Assembly (NCBI GenBank): GCA_964251675.1
Contig: CAXUKS010000015.1
Location: forward strand, 22,139 to 86,138
Length of the DNA: 64,000 bases
Direction: 5' to 3'
Source of the DNA: JANXMY01 sp964251675
GTDB lineage: Bacteria; Armatimonadota; Armatimonadia; Armatimonadales; Capsulimonadaceae
Position numbers and translations under genes: made by a program. Shown here piece after piece: positions 59,471 through 64,000 of the stretch. The stretch's first letter is position 1, and each line of letters begins with the position of its first letter. Below the pieces are notes generated by a model. It ran no database searches. It saw only the letters and a program-made list of their open reading frames with translations, and was not told the origin of the DNA.

Positions 59471-60079
59471 ATGTCTCCCATTGCTTCTATGTTTGTGTCG
59501 CTCCAGCGTATCTTTGCGCCCCCGGTGCGCCCGACCCGGCTGATTTACACGCGCCGATTCCGGCTGTTCGCCGCTGTTGGAGCGGCGGGTACGGCCAGTC
59601 TGGCACTGGTGGCGCTGTACTATCTCACGCTAGGCCTGCTGCCGACGGCGTTTGCCAGCCCGGTGACGGCGTACCCGAACCCGGCCTGGGCGGCGCGGTT
59701 TGACCTGGCGCAGTTCTTTGGCGTGCTGGTGTATCCGCCTCTGCCAAACGCGGCAACGTGGTGGATTGGCCTGGCTTTGTTGTTCGGTACGTATGTCGGT
59801 CTGGGTTTGACGTATGCCGTGCTTCTGGCCTGGGCGATGGAAGTGTCGGATGTCGTCAAGGGCATTGGGGCAGGGGTGGCTGCCTTTGTTGTGCTGGGCC
59901 TGCTCATCACCACGGCCAACGGCATCCATCCGGGCATCATGCGAAATACCGTGCCTGATACGGGCGTCTTCCTGTTAGGCTGGGCACCCTCGGCAACGCT
60001 GCAATTTGCGGGTATTAACCTGCTGTTCGGCGGCCTTCTGGGCGGTCTGTACCGCCGCTGGTCCCAGGAGCTGCAGTAA
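59471..60079 (+). CDS. Four-TM membrane protein
   Basis: This encodes 202 residues with helices near 33-56, 97-122, 127-148 and 175-195. The loop TAYPNPAWAARFDLAQFFGV lies between helices 1 and 2. It is the last gene of the run divergent from complex III and is followed by a strong bidirectional terminator. No family recognised. Confidence 0.6.
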   Translation: MSPIASMFVSLQRIFAPPVRPTRLIYTRRFRLFAAVGAAGTASLALVALYYLTLGLLPTAFASPVTAYPNPAWAARFDLAQFFGVLVYPPLPNAATWWIGLALLFGTYVGLGLTYAVLLAWAMEVSDVVKGIGAGVAAFVVLGLLITTANGIHPGIMRNTVPDTGVFLLGWAPSATLQFAGINLLFGGLLGGLYRRWSQELQ

Positions 60080-60095
60080 GCATCTGCCTCCAAGT

Positions 60096-60134
60096 CAAAG
60101 GGCGCGTCTCCATTCCTGGAGACGCGCCCTTTAT
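60096..60134. terminator. Bidirectional terminator
   Basis: AAAGGGCGCGTCTCC-ATTCC-TGGAGACGCGCCCTTT, a perfect stem with A/T runs, between the membrane-protein run and the convergent RRM gene. Confidence 0.92.
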
Positions 60135-60148
60135 GTTGACAGTCTGAC

Positions 60149-60598
60149 CTAGTACCGGTCGCTGCCGTAGCCGCCGCCGGAGCCGCCACGACCACCGCCG
60201 CCGCCGCTGCGACCGCCACCGCCGCCATAGCCGCCGCCGCCACTGCCGCCGCCGTAGCTGCCGCCACCGCCGCCGCCGTAGCCGCCGCCGCCACCGCCGC
60301 CGCCATAACCACCGCCGCCGCCACGGCTGCCGCCGCCGCCGCCGCCGCCTTCACGCGGGCGGGACTCGTTGACGACCAGAGCGCGTCCGCCCACATTGCG
60401 GCCATTGATGGCCGCGATTGCCTGCTGAGCCTCATCTTCCGAGGCCATTTCGACGAAGCCGAAGCCGCGTGACTGGCCGGTGTAGCGGTCAGTGACGACC
60501 TGAGCGCTGGAGACGTTGCCCGCCTCGGCGAAGAGGTCGTTCAGTTCCTGATCGGTCATCTGGTAAGTCAGATTGCCGACATAGAGTTTGGTTGCCAT
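60149..60598 (-). CDS. Glycine-rich RRM RNA-binding protein
   Basis: From the ATG at 60598 (MATKLYVGNLTYQMTDQELN), preceded by AAAGGAG, the protein has 149 residues. One RRM (1-80) carries RNP2 KLYVGNL and RNP1 RGFGFVEM. A long Gly/Tyr/Ser-rich tail (GGGGYGGGG type) follows. The design matches cyanobacterial and plant cold-inducible glycine-rich RNA-binding proteins, which act as RNA chaperones. The 225-base leader with a stem near the ribosome-binding site suggests post-transcriptional control. Confidence 0.93.
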   Translation of the reverse strand: MATKLYVGNLTYQMTDQELNDLFAEAGNVSSAQVVTDRYTGQSRGFGFVEMASEDEAQQAIAAINGRNVGGRALVVNESRPREGGGGGGGSRGGGGGYGGGGGGGGYGGGGGGSYGGGSGGGGYGGGGGRSGGGGGRGGSGGGYGSDRY

Positions 60599-60629
60599 TG
60601 AAAAATGGCTCCTTTCAGTAAGTGACGCG

Positions 60630-60660
60630 CTCCCAGGTTCGCAAAAAATAGGACTGGGAG
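60630..60660 (-). promoter_or_regulatory. Stem-loop in the RRM leader
   Basis: CTCCCAG (60630-60636) pairs with CTGGGAG (60654-60660), with a U-rich loop in RNA, about 20 bases before the ribosome-binding site. Confidence 0.5.
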
Positions 60661-60831
60661 GCTGTTCGGACAAAGCCTTCTTCTCGTCGGAAAAACAGCC
60701 ATCATTCGGAGGTCACGGACACGGCGGCATCACTGAAGGAGATCACCGAGAAAACCGGATCGACACGGACGCGGGCGGCGGACCGGAAGCGAAAAAGAGA
60801 GGCCACCGGGACTGTTCCCGGCATCGTCCTC

Positions 60832-60860
60832 ATTATACCATGCCTTTGGAATAGCGTAAA
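60832..60860 (-). promoter_or_regulatory. Promoter of the RRM gene
   Basis: On the minus strand TTTACG and TATAAT lie exactly 17 bases apart. Transcription would start near 60825, giving a leader of about 225 bases. The stretch 60599-60831 otherwise holds no gene. Confidence 0.8.
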
Positions 60861-60937
60861 GCGTTTAACGAAATTTTCAGCCTGACTTTTTTTCCTGCAA
60901 TACACTCTGAAATCTGCCGACGGAGCCGTCGTCCCTC

Positions 60938-60967
60938 TTGACAAAGCGCGGACACAAGCGGTATCAT
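60938..60967 (+). promoter_or_regulatory. Promoter of tRNA-Thr(TGT)
   Basis: TTGACA (60938-60943), 18 bases, TATCAT (60962-60967), 12 bases before the tRNA. Confidence 0.8.
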
Positions 60968-60979
60968 TTTATACCTCCC

Positions 60980-61051
60980 GCCGGAGTAGCTCAGTGGTAG
61001 AGCGGCTGTTTTGTAAACAGCGGGTCGCGGGTTCAAGTCCTGTCTCCGGCC
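60980..61051 (+). tRNA. tRNA-Thr(TGT)
   Basis: A complete cloverleaf: acceptor GCCGGAG/CTCCGGC, D arm GCTC-AGTGGTA-GAGC, anticodon stem GCTGT/ACAGC with loop TTTGTAA, and T arm GCGGG-TTCAAGT-CCTGT. No CCA is encoded. Confidence 0.95.
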
Positions 61052-61183
61052 TTCCCTCCCCCTTCAAAAATTTGGCTCTCTGAAATAAAAGTTTGCAAAA
61101 ATCGCAGACTTGGAGCCAGAGGGCTAGGAAATTTTTGGAAGCGCGGGTATAATGGACAGCACAAATAGATGCTTTGCCAGTGC

Positions 61184-61266
61184 GGGTCGGTGTCCGAGTG
61201 GTTAAAGGAGGCGGTCTGTAAAATCGTCGGCGCAAGCCTACACAAGTTCGAAACTTGTCCGGCCCA
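61184..61266 (+). tRNA. tRNA-Tyr(GTA)
   Basis: A class II tRNA with long variable arm. Acceptor GGGTCGG/CCGGCCC, anticodon stem GCGGT/ATCGT with loop CTGTAAA, T arm ACAAG-TTCGAAA-CTTGT. A TATAAT at 61148-61153 is the likely promoter -10. Confidence 0.94.
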
Positions 61267-61285
61267 TTGCATAGCACTATTAAAA

Positions 61286-61312
61286 GTCCTCCCGCTCAGC
61301 GGGGGGATTTTT
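61286..61312 (+). terminator. Terminator after tRNA-Tyr
   Basis: CCTCCCGC-TCA-GCGGGGGG followed by ATTTTT. Confidence 0.8.
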
Positions 61313-61341
61313 GGTTTTATCGAGTTTACCGGGTTTTACGC

Positions 61342-61370
61342 TTGCAATTTCCGGTCTTTCATGTCATACT
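61342..61370 (+). promoter_or_regulatory. Promoter of tRNA-Thr(GGT)
   Basis: TTGCAA (61342-61347), 17 bases, CATACT (61365-61370), 21 bases before the tRNA. Confidence 0.65.
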
Positions 61371-61391
61371 AACCTCCGAAACAATGTCCAC

Positions 61392-61463
61392 GCCCACGTA
61401 GCTCAGTGGTAGAGCACTTCTTTGGTAAAGAAGAGGTCAAGGGTCCAATTCCCTTCGTGGGCT
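61392..61463 (+). tRNA. tRNA-Thr(GGT)
   Basis: Cloverleaf with acceptor GCCCACG/CGTGGGC, D arm GCTC-AGTGGTA-GAGC, anticodon stem CTTCT/AGAAG with loop TTGGTAA, and T stem AAGGG/CCCTT. The T loop reads TCCAATT instead of TTCRANN, so position 55 is C. No CCA encoded. Confidence 0.9.
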
Positions 61464-61526
61464 GTTTTCTCCCCGCTGTGCTCAATCTGCCCCCCCTGCA
61501 CTTTCAGATCATTTGCCCGTGACTGC

Positions 61527-63821
61527 TCACAGACCCGCGTCCGACTTGTCGCTCAGTGCTGGAGCCGCCAAATGCCGTTTTTGCGCTTCCAGCACGGCCA
61601 GCGCAGCCAGATTCACGATGTCTTTGACTTCGTCGTCGCGCTGAAGGACGTGGACGGGCTTTCGCATTCCCACCAAAATCGGACCGATGACTTCCGCCTG
61701 CGCGAGCTGCTGCACCAGTTTGTAGCCGATGTTGCCCGCTTCCAGACTGGGAAAAATCAGAACGTTGGCTTCGGCCCCGAGGCGGTTGAAGGGGTAGGTT
61801 CCATTCAGGATTTCGGCCACCAACGCCGTGTTAGCCTGAATCTCGCCGTCCACCGGCAGATCGGGAGCGCGAGCGGCCAGCATCTCGGCGGCGCGGCGCA
61901 TCTTGTCGGCGCGGGGATGGCGGACGCTGCCGAAGTTGGAGAAGCTCAGCATGGCGATACGCGGCTTGATCTCAAAGCTGCGGGCCAGCCGGGCGGTCAG
62001 CAAGGCGATCTCCACCAGCGTCTCGGCATCGGGATCGATATTGACGGTGGTGTCCGCGAAAAACAGCACCTTCTGGCGCGTGGCTACCAGATAGACGCCC
62101 GCCACGGTGCGCCCGCCCGAGGCGGCCCGAATAATCTGCAGCGGCGGGCGCAGAGCCTCGGAGTAGTGCGCGGTCAGGCCCGTCACCATGCCGTCGGCCT
62201 CGTCCATATCCACCATGACCGAGCCGAAATAGTCCGGGTGCAGGATCATTTCGTCCGCCTCGCGGCGCGTCACCCCCTTGCGCTCCCGCAGAATCATAAG
62301 ATGAGCCGCGTAGTCCTCGCGCCGGTCGGAGCGGGCGGGGTCAATCACCTGCACGCCTTTCATATTCAGCAGCAGGGCGGCGGCTTTGGCGGCGATAACA
62401 TTTTGATTGCCCAGCAGAATGGGCCGGGCCAGCCGCTCCTCAGCAAGCTGGTAAGCCGCCCGAATCATTTTTTCATTCTCACCCTCGGACAGCACGATGC
62501 GCCGGGGATCGCTTTTGGCTTTGTTCAGCACAATCCGCATCATTTCGCGGGATTTGCCCAACCGCGCTTCCAATTCTTCAGGGTATTTTTCTAAATCAAT
62601 GGCGACGCGGGCCACCCCGGACTCCATCGCCGCCCGTGCCACCGCCGGGGCGACCCAGAGCAGGACGCGGGGGTCCAGCGGCTTTGGGATCAGATAGTCC
62701 GGCCCGAAGCGCAGCGTGTCCAGCCCGTAGGCTTTGGCGACAGCATCGGGCACGTCTTCGCGTGCCAGCGCCGCCAGGGCGCGAGAGGCGGCGATTTTCA
62801 TAGCCTCGTTGATTTCCGTGGCGCGGACATCGAGCGCCCCCCGGAACAGAAACGGAAAGCCAAGCACATTGTTGACCTGATTGGGGAAGTCCGAGCGGCC
62901 TGTGGCAACAATGGCATCAGGCCGGGCGGCCCGCGCCTCCCGGTAGCCGATTTCCGCGTCCGGGTTCGCCAGCGCAAAGATAATGGGGAAGGGGGCCATC
63001 GCCGCGACCATCTCCGGGGACACAATTCCGCCCGCCGACAGGCCGATAAACACGTCTGCCCCGACCATCGCCTCCGTCAGTGTGCGGGCGTCCGTGTCCG
63101 CCGCGAACTCGGCCTGAATGGCATCCAGCGATGGCAGCCGGTCGGCACGCAGAACGCCGTGAATATCCACCATGACAATGTTTCTGCGGGCCGCGCCCAG
63201 TTCGGTGTAATACCGGGCCGAGGCAATCGCCGCCGCCCCGGCCCCGCTGAAGACGATACGCACGTCTTCCAGCCGCTTGCCGACCAGTTCCAGGGCGTTG
63301 AGAAGCGCCGCGCCGGTGATAATTGCCGTGCCGTGCTGATCGTCATGGAACACCGGGATATTCATCGACGCCCGAAGCCGCGCTTCAATCTCAAAGCACT
63401 CTGGCGCTTTAATATCCTCTAAATTGATGCCCCCAAAGCTTGGCTCCATCAGCCGCACAGCCTGGATAAACTGCTCCGGGTCCTGCGTGTCCAGCTCTAA
63501 ATCAATCGAGTCTAGATCGGCAAAGCGTTTAAACAAAAGCGCCTTGCCTTCCATGACCGGCTTGCTGGCGAGTGCGCCGATATTGCCCAGCCCCAGCACG
63601 GCGGTCCCATTGGTGATCACGGCCACCAGGTTGCCGCGCCCGGTGTATAAGAACGAATCCTCGGGCGTCTGCTGTATCGCCAGGCACGGCGCGGCAACAC
63701 CGGGGGTATAGGCCAGCGCCAGATCATGCTGCGTGAAGCACGGCTTGGTCGGGACGATTTCCAGCTTTCCGTGCGGCGCTTTGCGGTGGTATTCCAGCGC
63801 ATCAATATCAATGGGATTCAT
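61527..63821 (-). CDS. maeB: NADP-type malic enzyme with phosphotransacetylase-like domain
   Basis: From the ATG at 63821 (MNPIDIDALEYHRKAPHGKL) the protein has 764 residues. The malic enzyme part (1-430) shows LALAYTPGVAAPCLAI, NGTAVLGLGNIGALASKPVM, PVFHDDQHGTAIITGAAL and VFSGAGAAAIASAR. The C-terminal part (430-764) matches phosphate acetyltransferase (RIVLSEGENEKMIRAAYQLA). This is the MaeB architecture, decarboxylating malate to pyruvate; the PTA-like part is regulatory. It lies inverted between the tRNA cluster and tuf. Confidence 0.95.
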   Translation of the reverse strand: MNPIDIDALEYHRKAPHGKLEIVPTKPCFTQHDLALAYTPGVAAPCLAIQQTPEDSFLYTGRGNLVAVITNGTAVLGLGNIGALASKPVMEGKALLFKRFADLDSIDLELDTQDPEQFIQAVRLMEPSFGGINLEDIKAPECFEIEARLRASMNIPVFHDDQHGTAIITGAALLNALELVGKRLEDVRIVFSGAGAAAIASARYYTELGAARRNIVMVDIHGVLRADRLPSLDAIQAEFAADTDARTLTEAMVGADVFIGLSAGGIVSPEMVAAMAPFPIIFALANPDAEIGYREARAARPDAIVATGRSDFPNQVNNVLGFPFLFRGALDVRATEINEAMKIAASRALAALAREDVPDAVAKAYGLDTLRFGPDYLIPKPLDPRVLLWVAPAVARAAMESGVARVAIDLEKYPEELEARLGKSREMMRIVLNKAKSDPRRIVLSEGENEKMIRAAYQLAEERLARPILLGNQNVIAAKAAALLLNMKGVQVIDPARSDRREDYAAHLMILRERKGVTRREADEMILHPDYFGSVMVDMDEADGMVTGLTAHYSEALRPPLQIIRAASGGRTVAGVYLVATRQKVLFFADTTVNIDPDAETLVEIALLTARLARSFEIKPRIAMLSFSNFGSVRHPRADKMRRAAEMLAARAPDLPVDGEIQANTALVAEILNGTYPFNRLGAEANVLIFPSLEAGNIGYKLVQQLAQAEVIGPILVGMRKPVHVLQRDDEVKDIVNLAALAVLEAQKRHLAAPALSDKSDAGL

Positions 63822-63861
63822 ACCTCTATGATAACACATTTCTGGGCACAGTCTGTAGAGA

Positions 63862-63890
63862 GTGACAATTTCCGAAATCTGTGCTATACT
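63862..63890 (+). promoter_or_regulatory. Promoter of tuf
   Basis: GTGACA and TATACT with 17-base spacing, 57 bases before the ATG at 63947. AAGGAAG near 63930 is the ribosome-binding site. Confidence 0.8.
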
Positions 63891-63946
63891 ATGTCGCAGA
63901 CTATTTTAATCACGTAAACCAAACTGACAAGGAAGCAGCACTGAAT

Positions 63947-64000
63947 ATGGGAAAAGCGAAATTTGATCGTTCGAAGCCTCATGTGAACATTGGGACCATC
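63947..64000 (+). CDS. tuf: Elongation factor Tu, N-terminus only
   Basis: The 18 residues visible, MGKAKFDRSKPHVNIGTI, are the N-terminus of EF-Tu just before its P-loop. The gene runs off the window edge. Its place after tRNA-Thr/Tyr/Thr genes resembles the thrU-tyrU-glyT-thrT-tufB order of E. coli. Confidence 0.92.
   Translation, partial: MGKAKFDRSKPHVNIGTI

Noticed and set aside
59620..60435. Long antisense frame rich in alanine/valine opposite the RRM tail and membrane protein
   Set aside because: It is the complement of Gly-codon repeats and of a real gene; composition, not coding, explains it.

Overview
The window looks like a chromosomal segment of a GC-rich, two-membrane (diderm) bacterium, most likely Armatimonadota or a close relative. 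Supporting signs are a prepilin-like protein with an N-terminal methylation motif and a C-terminal H-X9-DG motif, a TolC/RND efflux system and an outer-membrane barrel protein, an alternative complex III, a WhiG/FliA-type sigma factor without flagellar genes nearby, and a tmk-darA-holB block. Taxonomy is inference. One run of ten Ns (28224-28233) shows this is a scaffolded draft assembly.

Layout. 1-1499 is a visibly AT-richer block of three minus-strand genes for exported proteins (DUF1573, a ten-cysteine protein, and an open-ended unknown). 2015-8451 (+) holds a GH15 glucoamylase, an orphan antitoxin-like protein, pgeF, obg and proB. 8612-12471 (-) holds a LysM/G5 protein and two S41 peptidases, one apparently dead. 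12676-16906 (+) holds an ATPase, tmk, darA and holB. 16921-18606 (-) is a HEAT-like membrane protein and a porin-like barrel. 18762-25944 (+) is signalling: a multi-GAF protein, an RsbW-like ATPase, a PD40 propeller, a small membrane protein, a sigma factor, a serine hydrolase and a small conserved protein. 25963-26604 (-) is a VapBC pair with a frameshifted toxin. 26637-31733 (-) is a five-gene run: hemL, methyltransferase, FAD oxidoreductase, SRPBCC cyclase-like protein, ketosynthase. 32280-41130 (+) is a heavy-metal efflux operon (Cys-rich exported protein, CzcC-, CzcB-, CzcA-like, P-type ATPase). 41188-45074 (-) is a sugar-phosphate mutase, a six-hairpin protein and a glycosyltransferase. 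45722-49156 (+) holds an anti-sigma-like protein, the prepilin-like protein, folE and two thioredoxins. 49212-58180 (-) is a hydrolase followed by a seven-gene alternative complex III operon, with four small membrane-protein genes on the other side of its promoter region (58387-60079). 60149-64000 has an RRM protein, tRNA-Thr, tRNA-Tyr, tRNA-Thr, malic enzyme and the start of tuf.

Between genes the window is rich in structure: a dispersed palindromic element at three loci, two large inverted-repeat elements sharing one core palindrome, and short tandem duplications that repeatedly sit across stop or start codons. The most interesting protein-level signals are the ketosynthase/cyclase/oxidoreductase/methyltransferase run behind hemL, the pseudo-protease next to an intact paralogue, the rearranged complex III operon, and the exported cysteine-rich proteins at 609-1061 and 32280-32711.
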